Part shown: in pieces, positions 50,236 to 58,736 of the stretch
How positions within the stretch are numbered: position 1 is the stretch's first letter
Layout: each line of letters begins with the position of its first letter
From: Saccharopolyspora flava
Lineage (GTDB): Bacteria > Actinomycetota > Actinomycetes > Mycobacteriales > Pseudonocardiaceae
Reading direction: 5' to 3'
Length of the DNA: 64,000 nucleotides
NCBI RefSeq assembly: GCF_900116135.1
Contig: NZ_FOZX01000002.1
Coordinates: forward strand, 186,001 to 250,000
Program-made: the position numbers and the translations under genes
Notes under the pieces: generated by a model
Told to the model about the DNA's origin: nothing
Seen by the model: the letters and a program-made list of their open reading frames with translations, nothing else
Database searches by the model: none

Positions 50236-51264
50236 TCACCAGGTGTCGGACAGCGCCAGACCCAGGACCGCGCGGGCCACCACGGCCGGGCGCTCCATCT
50301 GCGCCACGTGGCCGGTCCGCGGGATCACCAGCAGCCGCCCGCGCGGCAGCAGCGTCGCCGTGCGTGGTGCCTTGCGGACCGAAACCACTCGATCGTTGTC
50401 ACCCCAGATGACCAGCGCGGGCGTGTCGACGCGGGCCAGCAGCCGCCACAGCGAGCGGTCCGGCGCGACCACCCACGACCGCATCAGCTGCACCGTGGTC
50501 CGCGCCAGCGCGGCGGCGGCCCACGGCAGCCCGGCCCGCTCGGCGAACTCCGCGGCGGCCTCGTCGAGCCGGTGCGGCGGGATGCGGTCCGGTTCGGCGA
50601 AGCACACCCGCAACAGCTGCTCGGCGCGCTCCCTCGGCGTGACCCGGGCGAGCCTGCGGCGGGTCGGCGGGCCGACGAGCGGCAGCAGCGCGAAGAACAG
50701 CCGCGGATCGGAGATCCGGCTCGGGCTCGGGCGCAGGTCCGGCACCGCCGGGGAGATCAGCGTGAGCGTGCTGACCAGGTCCGGGCGGCGCGCGGCGACC
50801 TCGGCGGCCACCGCCCCGCCGAAGGAGTTGCCGGTCAGGTGCACCGCGCCCGAGCCCAGCTCGGTCAGCAGCCGGATGACCAGGTCGGCGTTCTCCTGGC
50901 GGGTGAAGCCGAAGCCCTCGGGCGGCTCCGAGCGGCCGAAGCCGGGCAGGTCGACCGCCACGCTGCGCAGGTGCCCGGACAGCTGGGCCGACAGGTCGGT
51001 CCAGTTCGTCGACGACCCGGCAAGTCCGTGCAGGTGAACGGCGGTCTCCGCGCCCACCGGGCCGTCGGTCTCGCGGACGTGCAGCGACGCGGCCGGGGCC
51101 TCGGCGGTGGCGGCCAGATCGATCCGGCGGCTCTCCGGCGAACGCCGGTAAGGATCGAGCTCGGGCAGACCGTCGACCATCGGAACCCTGGTCAGGGCGT
51201 CGCGGTCGAGCCGGGTGCGCCGGGTGGAGCGCTGCGGCGGGTACTCCGTGGCACGCGTCGTCAT
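50236..51264 (-). CDS. Alpha/beta hydrolase
   Basis: 342 residues. Canonical fold with oxyanion strand VHLHGLAGSSTNW, nucleophile elbow LTGNSFGGAVAAEVA (Ser about 165), catalytic Asp in ALVIWGDNDRVVSV and His in RTGHVAQMERP. The 45 N-terminal residues are a charged extension. The substrate is unknown; no lid domain is distinctive. It is divergent from a TetR regulator at 51382, which may control it. The intergenic space is 117 bp. Confidence 0.86.
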   Translation of the reverse strand: MTTRATEYPPQRSTRRTRLDRDALTRVPMVDGLPELDPYRRSPESRRIDLAATAEAPAASLHVRETDGPVGAETAVHLHGLAGSSTNWTDLSAQLSGHLRSVAVDLPGFGRSEPPEGFGFTRQENADLVIRLLTELGSGAVHLTGNSFGGAVAAEVAARRPDLVSTLTLISPAVPDLRPSPSRISDPRLFFALLPLVGPPTRRRLARVTPRERAEQLLRVCFAEPDRIPPHRLDEAAAEFAERAGLPWAAAALARTTVQLMRSWVVAPDRSLWRLLARVDTPALVIWGDNDRVVSVRKAPRTATLLPRGRLLVIPRTGHVAQMERPAVVARAVLGLALSDTW

Positions 51265-51381
51265 CGCACCAGGATGCAGTGCGAACCGGGCGGATTGCGG
51301 TAGGTGGCTTTACTGGCGAGTAGAGTCGGGGAAGTTTGGGGGCTGCATGGCCACCGATCGCGGCGGAAGGAAGAGGCGAGG

Positions 51382-52002
51382 ATGACCGGGACCGCGCAGC
51401 CGAGTAAGGGAATCCGGTTGCCCCGCGACGCGCGCCGGGCGCAGCTGCTGGAGGCGGCCCAGCACGTGTTCGTGCACAACGGCTACCACGCGGCGGCGAT
51501 GGACGACATCGCCGAGCGCGCGGGCGTCAGCAAGCCGGTCCTCTACCAGCACTTCCCCGGCAAGCTGGAGCTCTACCTGGCGCTGCTGGAGACCCACGGC
51601 AACGAGCTGGTCCGGCGGGTGCGCACGGCCATAGAGTCGACCTCCGACAACAAGCTGCGGGTCCGCGCGGCCATCGGCGCGTTCTACGAGTTCGTGGCCA
51701 GCGAGGACCAGGCGTTCCGGCTGGTGTTCGAGTCCGACCTGCGCGGCGAGCCCGCCGTGGAGAAGGCCGTCGAGAACTCGCTGTCCGGCTGCATCGACGC
51801 GATCACCGAGGCGGTCACCGCCGACGCGGGCCTGGACGCCGCGCGAGCCCGCCTGCTGGCGGTCGGCCTCGTGGGCCTGGCGCAGGTCACGGCCCGCGAC
51901 TGGCTCGACGAGCAGCAGAAGATCCCCCGCGACGAGGCCGTCAGCCTCATCGCCACCCTCGCCTGGAAGGGCCTGGCGGGCTTCCCGCTGCAGAGCTCCT
52001 GA
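51382..52002 (+). CDS. TetR-family regulator
   Basis: 206 residues from ATG 51382 after GGAAGAGGCGAGG. The N-terminal DNA-binding domain is ARRAQLLEAAQHVFVHNGYH, then MDDIAERAGVSKPVLYQHFP (recognition helix residues about 47-55). The C-terminal ligand domain is helical, with a cavity typical of TetR (LRVRAAIGAFYEFVASEDQA). The position after the hydrolase and near a second TetR resembles Rv3208 in mycobacteria. Target genes unknown. Confidence 0.92.
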   Translation: MTGTAQPSKGIRLPRDARRAQLLEAAQHVFVHNGYHAAAMDDIAERAGVSKPVLYQHFPGKLELYLALLETHGNELVRRVRTAIESTSDNKLRVRAAIGAFYEFVASEDQAFRLVFESDLRGEPAVEKAVENSLSGCIDAITEAVTADAGLDAARARLLAVGLVGLAQVTARDWLDEQQKIPRDEAVSLIATLAWKGLAGFPLQSS

Positions 52003-52005
52003 TCG

Positions 52006-52893
52006 TCAGAGGAGCCCCGCCAGGCGGGTGGTGATCTCGTCGGTGCGCTCCAGCGGCAGCATGTGCCCCGCGCCCGGGTACAGGTAGTACCGGGCGTCGG
52101 GCAGGGCCTCGGCGATGCGCTCGGCGTGGTCGGGCGGGGTGAGCCGGTCGGAGCCGCCCGCGAAGATCATCGTCGGGATGCCGCGCAGCCGCTCCAGCGC
52201 GCCCAACCGCTCGTGGACCGCGAGGGATTCCCGGTAGCCCGCCATGTTGACCGGGTGGCACCCGGCGAGCCAGGAGGCCGTGGCGGCGACGTCGTCGGCC
52301 TTCGGGGCCTTGCCGAACAGCAGCCACCGCACGCCCGGCCGCAGCCAGCCCGACGCGGGGCTGACCCGCTCGCCCTTCGAGCTCGCCAGGTAGCGGCGCA
52401 GCAGCCGCTCGCCCGCGTTGAACACGTCCGCACCGGGCTTGGGCAGCCGGAAGCTCGGCGCCGCCAGGTTGCCCGAGGAGGTCGCCACCAGCGCGATGCC
52501 GCGCACCCGGTCGAAGATCTCCGGGTGCTGCTCGGCCAGCGCCATGATCGTCATGCCGCCCATCGAGTGCCCGGCCAGCACGATCGGCCCCTCCGGGACC
52601 CGCTCGGCGAGGAGTTCGGCGAGGTCGTCGGCGCAGCGGCGGATGGTGGCCTCCCCCGGCGCGGCCGGGGTGCTGCCGCCGTGGCCGCGCAGGTCGAACC
52701 GCAGCGTGCGCACGTTGTGCCCGGAGGCCGCGGGCAGGCCGGCGGCGACGCGGTCCCAGGTGTGCTTGCTCAGCGTCCAGCCGTGCACGAAGACCGCGGT
52801 GACCGGCGCGTCCGCAGGACCCTCGTCGATCAGCCGCAGGCGGGCTCCGTCGCTGGTGGTGAACTCGGCGGCAGCAACCGTCTGCACTTCCAC
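52006..52893 (-). CDS. Alpha/beta hydrolase, LipV-like
   Basis: 295 residues. The nucleophile is in VLAGHSMGGMTIMALA (Ser about 107), Asp in IPTMIFAGGSDRLTPP and His in YLYPGAGHMLPLERTD. An N-terminal beta hairpin precedes the oxyanion HGWTLSKHTWD. It resembles the LipV/epoxide-hydrolase-like esterase group. It is divergent from a TetR gene, with a perfect operator-like palindrome in the 48-bp gap. Together these suggest direct repression of this hydrolase. Confidence 0.86.
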   Translation of the reverse strand: MEVQTVAAAEFTTSDGARLRLIDEGPADAPVTAVFVHGWTLSKHTWDRVAAGLPAASGHNVRTLRFDLRGHGGSTPAAPGEATIRRCADDLAELLAERVPEGPIVLAGHSMGGMTIMALAEQHPEIFDRVRGIALVATSSGNLAAPSFRLPKPGADVFNAGERLLRRYLASSKGERVSPASGWLRPGVRWLLFGKAPKADDVAATASWLAGCHPVNMAGYRESLAVHERLGALERLRGIPTMIFAGGSDRLTPPDHAERIAEALPDARYYLYPGAGHMLPLERTDEITTRLAGLL

Positions 52894-52909
52894 TCCCCGA
52901 AAATTTGCG

Positions 52910-52926
52910 TGTTACCGTCGGTAACA
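52910..52926. promoter_or_regulatory. TetR operator palindrome between divergent hydrolase and TetR genes
   Basis: TGTTACCGTCGGTAACA is a perfect 17-bp palindrome with a single central base, only 17 bases before the hydrolase start and 15 before the TetR start. Binding there would block both promoters. Confidence 0.8.
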
Positions 52927-52941
52927 GTAATCTCGGGTAGC

Positions 52942-53685
52942 GTGAGTCAGAACGCCCGGCATGTCAAGGCCGTCCGCAACGACGAGCACAAGGGCGACGC
53001 CCGCAAGGAGCGGTGGCGCGAGCACCGGCTGGCCCGCCGCGCCGAACTCGTCCAGGCCGCGGTCCGCGCCATCGGCGAGCACGGCGCCGAGGTCGGCATG
53101 GACGACATCGCCGCCGAGGCCGGTGTCAGCAAACCCGTGCTCTACCGGCACTTCAGCGACAAGAGCGACCTCTACGTCGCCGTCGGCGAGTGGGGCACCG
53201 ACCTGCTGATGCAGCGGCTCACCCCGCTGTTCCGGGTCAACGGCTCCGCCAACGAGCTCATCCACCGGCTGCTCGACGCCTACCTCGGCCTGATCGAGGA
53301 GTACCCGCACCTCTACCGGTTCGTCGTGCAACGCAACTTCACCGACCGCCCGGTGGCCAGCGACCCGGTGTCGGACGAGAAGACCGTCATCGCCAACTCG
53401 CTGGCCCGGCTGCTCGGCCGCTACATGCGCGCGCTGGGCCTGGATTCCGGCGGCGTCGAGGTGTGGAGCCACGGCCTGGTCGGGCTCGTGCAGGCCAGCG
53501 GTGACTGGTGGCTCGACCGGCAGACCATGAGCCGCGACGACCTCACCAACTACCTCGCCCAGGTCATCTGGTCCGCCATCGACGGCGTGCTGCGCTCGGC
53601 GGGCCTGGAGCTGGACCCCGACGAGAACCTCGACCTGCTCGACGAGGCCTACCTGGAGATCGTCCCCGACGAGGACCTGGGCTGA
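52942..53685 (+). CDS. TetR-family regulator, probable repressor of the divergent hydrolase
   Basis: 247 residues from GTG 52942. Basic N-terminus, then the DNA-binding domain RRAELVQAAVRAIGEHGAEV and MDDIAAEAGVSKPVLYRHFS (about residues 28-75). The C-terminal domain (LTPLFRVNGSANELIHRLLD) is larger than usual. The divergent arrangement with the hydrolase and the operator at 52910 implies local and self-repression, relieved by a fatty acid or ester ligand (inference). Confidence 0.92.
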   Translation: MSQNARHVKAVRNDEHKGDARKERWREHRLARRAELVQAAVRAIGEHGAEVGMDDIAAEAGVSKPVLYRHFSDKSDLYVAVGEWGTDLLMQRLTPLFRVNGSANELIHRLLDAYLGLIEEYPHLYRFVVQRNFTDRPVASDPVSDEKTVIANSLARLLGRYMRALGLDSGGVEVWSHGLVGLVQASGDWWLDRQTMSRDDLTNYLAQVIWSAIDGVLRSAGLELDPDENLDLLDEAYLEIVPDEDLG

Positions 53686-53692
53686 TGCGCGA

Positions 53693-53725
53693 CGAGGGGC
53701 ACCCGGACGCTCCCGGATGCCCCTC
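53693..53725. terminator. Bidirectional hairpin between tetR and the DUF3107 gene
   Basis: A stem of about 13 bp (CGAGGGGCA-CCCGG with CCGGATGCCCCTCG), one bulge, between two converging stop codons. It can end transcription from either side. Confidence 0.75.
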
Positions 53726-53744
53726 GACCAGCACGTATCAGGTG

Positions 53745-53972
53745 TCAGCCGACCCCGAAGCCCACGCGCGGCACGTCCGCCGGCCCGATCTCGATGTAGG
53801 CGATCTTGGTGGACGGGATGATGATGCGCCGCCCCTTGCTGTCGTCCAGCGCCAGCACGCTCGCGTCGTTCTTCAGCGCGTCCGAGACCAGCGACTCGAT
53901 CTCCTGCGGGGACTGTCCGCTGTCAACCGTCAGCTCGCGCGGACTGTCCACGACGCCGATCTTGACCTCCAC
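53745..53972 (-). CDS. DUF3107 protein (TB9.4-like)
   Basis: 75 residues from GTG 53972 (VEVKIGVVDSPRELTVDSG). A small beta/alpha domain with a conserved core DSKGRRIIIPSTKIAYIEIG. DUF3107 proteins are abundant in actinobacteria (the TB9.4 antigen in M. tuberculosis, from memory) and have no known function. It faces the preceding TetR gene across a hairpin, with a ferritin-like gene upstream on the same strand. Confidence 0.9.
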   Translation of the reverse strand: MEVKIGVVDSPRELTVDSGQSPQEIESLVSDALKNDASVLALDDSKGRRIIIPSTKIAYIEIGPADVPRVGFGVG

Positions 53973-54071
53973 GCCGAACCTCCGTAGGGCACTAGAAACG
54001 ATGTGACGGGCCAAGGCTATCCCAGCCCCACCGCAGCCCACCGGATCTGCCCATTCGCTCAGAGCGAATCG

Positions 54072-54758
54072 TCAGCCCAGGCCGAGGTTGCCCATCCGCT
54101 TGGTGTGGTTGTTCTGCAGCCGCCGGAACATCGCGCCCACGCCCGTCAGGTCCCCCGAGCCCTTGATGATCAGCTCCGCCAGCGCGTCCCGCTCGACCAC
54201 GACGTGCTGGGCCTGGGTGATCGCCTCGCCCAGCAGGCGGCGGCCCCACAGGGTCAGCTTGTCGCGCAGCGAGCGGTCGTCGGCGCAGGCCCCCTGGACC
54301 TCGCGCTCGGCGAAGGCCGAGTGACCGGTGTCGGCCAGCACCGCCAGCACCAGCTCACGCGTGTCGGCGTCGAGCCACTCGGCGACCTCGCGGTAGAAGT
54401 CCGCCGCCAGACCGTCGCCCACGTAGGCCTTGACCAGCGATTCCAGCCACGAGTGCGGGGCGGTCGAGGCGTTGAACTCGTCGAAGGGCTGCGCGAAGGG
54501 CTGCATGGCCTCCTCGACGGCGACCCCGCGGTCGGCCAGCGCCTGCTGCAGCATCCGGAAGTGGCCGATCTCCGCGGCCGCCATGCTCGACAGCGCGGCG
54601 CGTCCGGTCAGCGTCGGCGCGGTGCGCGCGTCCTCGGCGAGCCGGTCGAAGGCGGACAGTTCGCCGTAGGCCAGCGCCGCGAGCAGATCCACGACGCCTT
54701 CCTGGTAACGCTCGTCACTCTCACCCGGTGTGGTGGCCCGCTGGTCAGCCTCGTTCAT
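54072..54758 (-). CDS. Ferritin-like fold protein
   Basis: 228 residues from ATG 54758 (MNEADQRATTPGESD). A four-helix bundle with the expected carboxylate/His pairs: AYGELSAFDRLAED (E about 33), SSMAAAEIGHFRML (E-x2-H), VAEWLDADTRELVLAV and DTGHSAFAE. These motifs could hold a di-metal site as in MiaE-like or rubrerythrin-like proteins. Actinobacterial members near rhlE (Rv3210c by recall) have no proven substrate. It is divergent from rhlE. Confidence 0.85.
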   Translation of the reverse strand: MNEADQRATTPGESDERYQEGVVDLLAALAYGELSAFDRLAEDARTAPTLTGRAALSSMAAAEIGHFRMLQQALADRGVAVEEAMQPFAQPFDEFNASTAPHSWLESLVKAYVGDGLAADFYREVAEWLDADTRELVLAVLADTGHSAFAEREVQGACADDRSLRDKLTLWGRRLLGEAITQAQHVVVERDALAELIIKGSGDLTGVGAMFRRLQNNHTKRMGNLGLG

Positions 54759-55117
54759 GGCTGCGAGCGTAACCGTCGGCACGCCCGAGTTATACGCGCC
54801 ACGTCAGTTTCGCGTTCAGAACAGGTATCCTCGGCCTCGGAGGAGCAATCGGCGTCCTGACGGCGCGGTACAACCACCGCGGGGTCGGCTCCCCGAAACG
54901 TCACGATCCGGGCGACGGGCGCCCGAGCGGGACGGCCCCGGGACATGTCGGCGCGACGCGGCTCGAGCGAACGGCTCGACGGCCTTGGCGCGCATGCGAC
55001 GTCGATGAGACAACGAACCAGCCAGCGGGGTACTCGCCGCTGTAGCGAAACGAAGGCGCGCACCATTACGTCGGTGACCACGAGCACTCCGAGCGGCCGC
55101 GACCACGCGGCCACCGT
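54759..55117. other. 359-bp divergent intergenic region before rhlE
   Basis: No gene is supported. It must carry promoters for the ferritin-like gene and rhlE. TATCCT at 54826 could be a -10 box for rhlE, but I see no matching -35. The proximal part overlaps any upstream-extended rhlE start. Confidence 0.55.
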
Positions 55118-56824
55118 GTGCCGGGAGGACGTCGCCACGGGATCGGCCCGAACCGGGACGCGGGCGCGCAGGTACCGAGAGAGGCGATCATTCTGACGTT
55201 CACCAACAGCCAGGCCCCCGGCGGCCTCGAAGATCAGACCGGGGGCGGCACCCCCGACCTCAACAGCACGACCGCGGAGCACCTGCCGCCGACCTTCGCC
55301 GAGCTCGACGTCCACCCGGACATCGTCAAGGCGCTCGACGAGGGCGGCATCGAGCGGACCTTCGCCATCCAGGAGCTGACGCTCCCGCTGGCCATGCGCG
55401 GCGAGGACCTCATCGGTCAGGCCCGCACCGGCACCGGGAAGACCCTGGGCTTCGGCGTCCCGCTGCTGCACCGCGTCGGCGGTCCCGGCGACGGCACCCC
55501 GCAGGCCCTCGTCGTGGTCCCCACCCGCGAGCTGTGCCTGCAGGTCACCCGCGACCTCACCGACGCGGCCAAGCACCTCGGCGTGCGCACCCTCGCCGTC
55601 TACGGCGGGCGCCCCTACGAGGAGCAGATCTCCGCGCTGCGCAACGGCGTCGACGTGGTCATCGGCACCCCGGGCCGCCTGCTGGACCTGGCCGAGCAGC
55701 GCCACCTGGTGCTGGGCAAGGTCTCCGGGCTGGTGCTCGACGAGGCCGACGAGATGCTCGACCTGGGCTTCCTGCCCGACATCGAGCGCATCCTGCGGAT
55801 GGTTCCCGAGCAGCGGCAGACCATGCTGTTCTCGGCCACCATGCCCGGCCCGATCCTGACGCTGGCCCGCACCTTCATGACCCAGCCGACGCACATCCGC
55901 GCCGAGCAGGCCGACGAGGGCGCGGTGCACGAGCGCACCCGGCAGTTCATCTACCGGGCGCACTCGATGGACAAGCCCGAGCTGATCGCCAAGGCGCTGC
56001 AGGCCGAGGGCCGCGGCCTGGCGATGATCTTCAGCCGCACCAAGCGGCAGGCGCAGAAGCTCGCCGACGAGCTCACCGAGCGCGGCTTCGCCGCCGGAGC
56101 CGTGCACGGCGACCTGGGCCAGGGCGCCCGGGAGAAGGCGCTGCGCGCGTTCCGCTCCGGCAAGGTCGACATCCTCGTCGCCACCGACGTCGCCGCCCGC
56201 GGCATCGACGTCGCCGGCGTGACGCACGTGATCAACCTGCAGTGCCCGGACGACGAGAAGACCTACGTGCACCGCATCGGCCGCACCGGCCGCGCCGGGC
56301 GCGAGGGCGTGGCGATCACGCTGGTCGACTGGGACGAGGAACCGCGCTGGAAGATGATCAGCGACACCCTCGGCCTGGGCAAGCCGGAGCCGGTGGAGAC
56401 CTACTCCACCTCCGCGCACCTGTTCACCGACCTGGACATCCCGACCGACGTCACCGGTCGGCTGCCGCTGGCCAAGCGCACCCGCGCCGGGCTGGACGCC
56501 GAGCCGGAGGGCGAGTCGGGCGAGGCCAAGCGCCCGCGCCGGAACCGTCGCCGCACCCGCGGCGGCAAGTCCGAGGGCGGCGCCGAGAACAGCACCGGCC
56601 CGCGGCAGGACTCCGACGCCGAGACCCGCCCGACGCGTCGCCGCAACCGCCGCCGCACCCGCGGTGGTGGCGAGGTGAGCGCCGAGGTCGGCGCCCAGCA
56701 GCAGGAGACCCCCGCCGCCGAGACCGGCTCGTCCGACGCGGGTGACCGCCCGCGCCGCCGTCGTCGCCGCCGTCGCGGCGGAGGTGGCGGCGAAGGCTCC
56801 TCGGAGTCCTCGGACAACGCCTGA
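55118..56824 (+). CDS. rhlE: DEAD-box RNA helicase RhlE-like
   Basis: 568 residues from GTG 55118. The Q motif is TFAELDVHPDIVKAL, motif I ARTGTGKT (about 103-110), Ia PTRELCLQV, Ib TPGRLLDL, II DEADE, III SATMPGP, IV IFSRTKRQ, V TDVAARGIDV and VI HRIGRTGRAG. The last 120 residues are Arg-rich (RRNRRRTRGG repeated) and bind RNA. It unwinds RNA in ribosome maturation or mRNA decay. No ATG, GTG or TTG lies near the ribosome-site-like GAGAGG at 55179, so a CTG at 55193 or the GTG at 55118 must be used. Confidence 0.9.
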   Translation: MPGGRRHGIGPNRDAGAQVPREAIILTFTNSQAPGGLEDQTGGGTPDLNSTTAEHLPPTFAELDVHPDIVKALDEGGIERTFAIQELTLPLAMRGEDLIGQARTGTGKTLGFGVPLLHRVGGPGDGTPQALVVVPTRELCLQVTRDLTDAAKHLGVRTLAVYGGRPYEEQISALRNGVDVVIGTPGRLLDLAEQRHLVLGKVSGLVLDEADEMLDLGFLPDIERILRMVPEQRQTMLFSATMPGPILTLARTFMTQPTHIRAEQADEGAVHERTRQFIYRAHSMDKPELIAKALQAEGRGLAMIFSRTKRQAQKLADELTERGFAAGAVHGDLGQGAREKALRAFRSGKVDILVATDVAARGIDVAGVTHVINLQCPDDEKTYVHRIGRTGRAGREGVAITLVDWDEEPRWKMISDTLGLGKPEPVETYSTSAHLFTDLDIPTDVTGRLPLAKRTRAGLDAEPEGESGEAKRPRRNRRRTRGGKSEGGAENSTGPRQDSDAETRPTRRRNRRRTRGGGEVSAEVGAQQQETPAAETGSSDAGDRPRRRRRRRRGGGGGEGSSESSDNA

Positions 56825-56841
56825 TCAGCGCACATCCGGAG

Positions 56842-56870
56842 ATCTCGACCTCCCCGGCGGGGGTCGAGAT
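56842..56870 (+). terminator. rhlE terminator
   Basis: A stem ATCTCGACC with GGTCGAGAT around CCCC/GGGG, then TTCTTCG. It lies 17 bases past the rhlE stop. This is a reasonable intrinsic terminator with a partial T-run. Confidence 0.8.
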
Positions 56871-56941
56871 TTCTTCGTGCGAGGCCCGTTCAGCGCGCGG
56901 GTAAGCTTCCGCCGGGACGCCTGAGCGATGGGGAGTTGGTT

Positions 56942-58144
56942 GTGGTCCGGCCTGAGCGGCGCACTCGGGGTGACATCGCCGCGGTCGTGGTGATCGTGGT
57001 GGCCGTGCTCGTCGGCGCAGGCGTGCTGTGGCTGCACAGCGACGCGCGCGCGACGATCTCGGAGACCTCCCCCGAACCGCTGCCGAAACCGCCGGAGCCG
57101 GCGGCCGTCCCGCCCGCGCTGCACGAGGCGTGGCGCGCCCCCAGCACCGTCACCCCGGTGCCGGTGATCGCGCCGCCCGCCGTCGTCACCGGAAGCGGCA
57201 ACGAGGTCGTCGGACACGACCCGATGACCGGCCGCGTCGCCTGGCGCTACGCCCGCGACATCCCGCTGTGCACCATCGGCACCGAGTGGGACCGGGCCGT
57301 CGCGGTCTACCGCAAGTCGCACAACTGCAGCGAGGTCACCTCGCTGCGCGGACCGACCGGGGAACGCGGGCCGCAGCGCAACTCCGACGCCGAGTTCGGC
57401 ACCCGGCTGCTCGGCGACGGCACGTACCTGACCGCCACCGGCACCCGCTCCTTCGAGTCCTGGCGCTCGGACCTGGTGCGCACCCAGCAGTTCGGCATCC
57501 CGCCGCAGCTGAAGAACCCGGACAACAACATCGAGCGCCCGAACTGCACCTACGGCTCGATCGCCGTCGGGCACGAGCGGGCCGCCGCCGTGGAGAACTG
57601 CCCCGGCGAGACCGGCAGGATCACCACGATCAAGACCCATCCCGAGGACGACGAGAAGCCCGAGGAGGTCTTCAGCGTCGTCCTCGGCAGCCGCGACGCC
57701 TCCGTGGTGGCGGTGACCGAGAAGCGCACCGCCGTGGTCATGCGCGACACCTCGCAGCTGCTGCTGTTCGACGACCAGGGGCGGATGGTCGCCAGCCACC
57801 CGGTCCGGCTCGGACCGCTCACCGGCGACGACAACGTGCGGGTGGAGAGCACCGCGATCGGCAGCCGCGTCTACTGGCACACCGGCGTCGACACGATCGC
57901 GCTGGACCCGGTGACGCTGGCCCCGCTGTGGACCGTCCCCGACACCCTCGGCGCGGGGACCTCGCTGGCCGACCGGCTGGTGATCCCGGTGCAGGGCGGC
58001 ATGGCCGTCGTCGACCCGGCCACCGGTGTCCGCGAGCGCGTCATCCCGGTCGACCGCGGCGGCTACAGCGGTCCGGTGCGGCTCAACTCCGTCGGCCCCG
58101 TCGTCCTGGAGCAACGCGGCGACACCCTCGTCGCCCTCCGCTGA
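56942..58144 (+). CDS. Membrane-anchored PQQ-like beta-propeller protein
   Basis: 400 residues from GTG 56942 behind GGGGAG. One N-terminal membrane helix (about 14-32, AAVVVIVVAVLVGAGVLWL), then a Pro-rich linker. The extracellular domain of repeated four-stranded blades is seen as VVGHDPMTGRVAWRY, VHGDT-type strands and LDPVTLAPLWTVPDTL. Two Cys pairs are present (DIPLCTIG, HNCSEV; PNCTYG, ENCPGE). It matches the position of Rv3212 after rhlE. Function unknown; a scaffold role for envelope proteins is plausible only. Confidence 0.82.
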   Translation: MVRPERRTRGDIAAVVVIVVAVLVGAGVLWLHSDARATISETSPEPLPKPPEPAAVPPALHEAWRAPSTVTPVPVIAPPAVVTGSGNEVVGHDPMTGRVAWRYARDIPLCTIGTEWDRAVAVYRKSHNCSEVTSLRGPTGERGPQRNSDAEFGTRLLGDGTYLTATGTRSFESWRSDLVRTQQFGIPPQLKNPDNNIERPNCTYGSIAVGHERAAAVENCPGETGRITTIKTHPEDDEKPEEVFSVVLGSRDASVVAVTEKRTAVVMRDTSQLLLFDDQGRMVASHPVRLGPLTGDDNVRVESTAIGSRVYWHTGVDTIALDPVTLAPLWTVPDTLGAGTSLADRLVIPVQGGMAVVDPATGVRERVIPVDRGGYSGPVRLNSVGPVVLEQRGDTLVALR

Positions 58145-58202
58145 TCCTGCGGGGCCCTGCGCTGAGCTTGGTCCGTCGCCTCTCCGGGGAACTTCTGGGG
58201 AG

Positions 58203-58270
58203 GACAGTTTTAGCCATAATCACCCATGATCAATGTCCGAAATGTCGGGACAATTATGGCTAAAACTGTC
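58203..58270. repeat. Family A palindromic repeat, copy A6
   Basis: 17-bp perfect arms at 58204-58220 and 58253-58269. Its reverse complement matches copy A1 at 14371 at about 66 of 70 positions, so the two lie 44 kb apart in opposite orientation. It lies between convergent genes and abuts the stop codon of the minus gene at 58269. Confidence 0.92.
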
Positions 58271-58736
58271 ACCACCACCAGAACCAGAGGGAACCGAGCA
58301 CGACGATCAGCACCCCGGCCACGGCGAGACCGCCGTTGCGATCGCGGTGGCGGTCGGCGTAGGTCTGCAGCGCGAGCGCCACGAGAGCCGCGACCACCTG
58401 CGAGATCACCGCGGCGACGCCCGGGCCCTGCTGCCCCTGGCCGGTGGCCCAGAACTGGACGCCGACCAGGATCAGCGCCAGCACCAGCGAACCCATCGCC
58501 AGCGCACCGGTGAAGCTGCGCAGCGCCGTCCCGGCGGGGCTCACCCGGCTCGGCCGGGACAGCTCGTGCCGCGCGTAGGGCGGCCGGGGCCGCTGGGCCT
58601 GCGGGGCCGTGCGGCGGGGTCGAGGGGGTGTCATGCGGCGCGCGCCGTCGTCCGGCGGCATGTGCCGGGTGCGCGGCGGGGTGCGGCGTTGCGGGGCTGG
58701 TGCGTGCATCGGCCCGTCCTCCGGTCGAAAGCTCAT
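58269..58736 (-). CDS. Pro/Arg-rich small membrane protein
   Basis: 155 residues from ATG 58736, whose ATGA overlaps the recB-like stop. A Pro/Arg-rich N-terminus (RTPPRTRHMPPDDGARRMTP) precedes three membrane helices (GALAMGSLVLALILVGVQFW, GVAAVISQVVAALVALALQTY, GGLAVAGVLIVVLGSLWFWW). No family is recognised. Coupling to the nuclease gene suggests joint expression. Function unknown. Confidence 0.72.
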   Translation of the reverse strand: MSFRPEDGPMHAPAPQRRTPPRTRHMPPDDGARRMTPPRPRRTAPQAQRPRPPYARHELSRPSRVSPAGTALRSFTGALAMGSLVLALILVGVQFWATGQGQQGPGVAAVISQVVAALVALALQTYADRHRDRNGGLAVAGVLIVVLGSLWFWWW

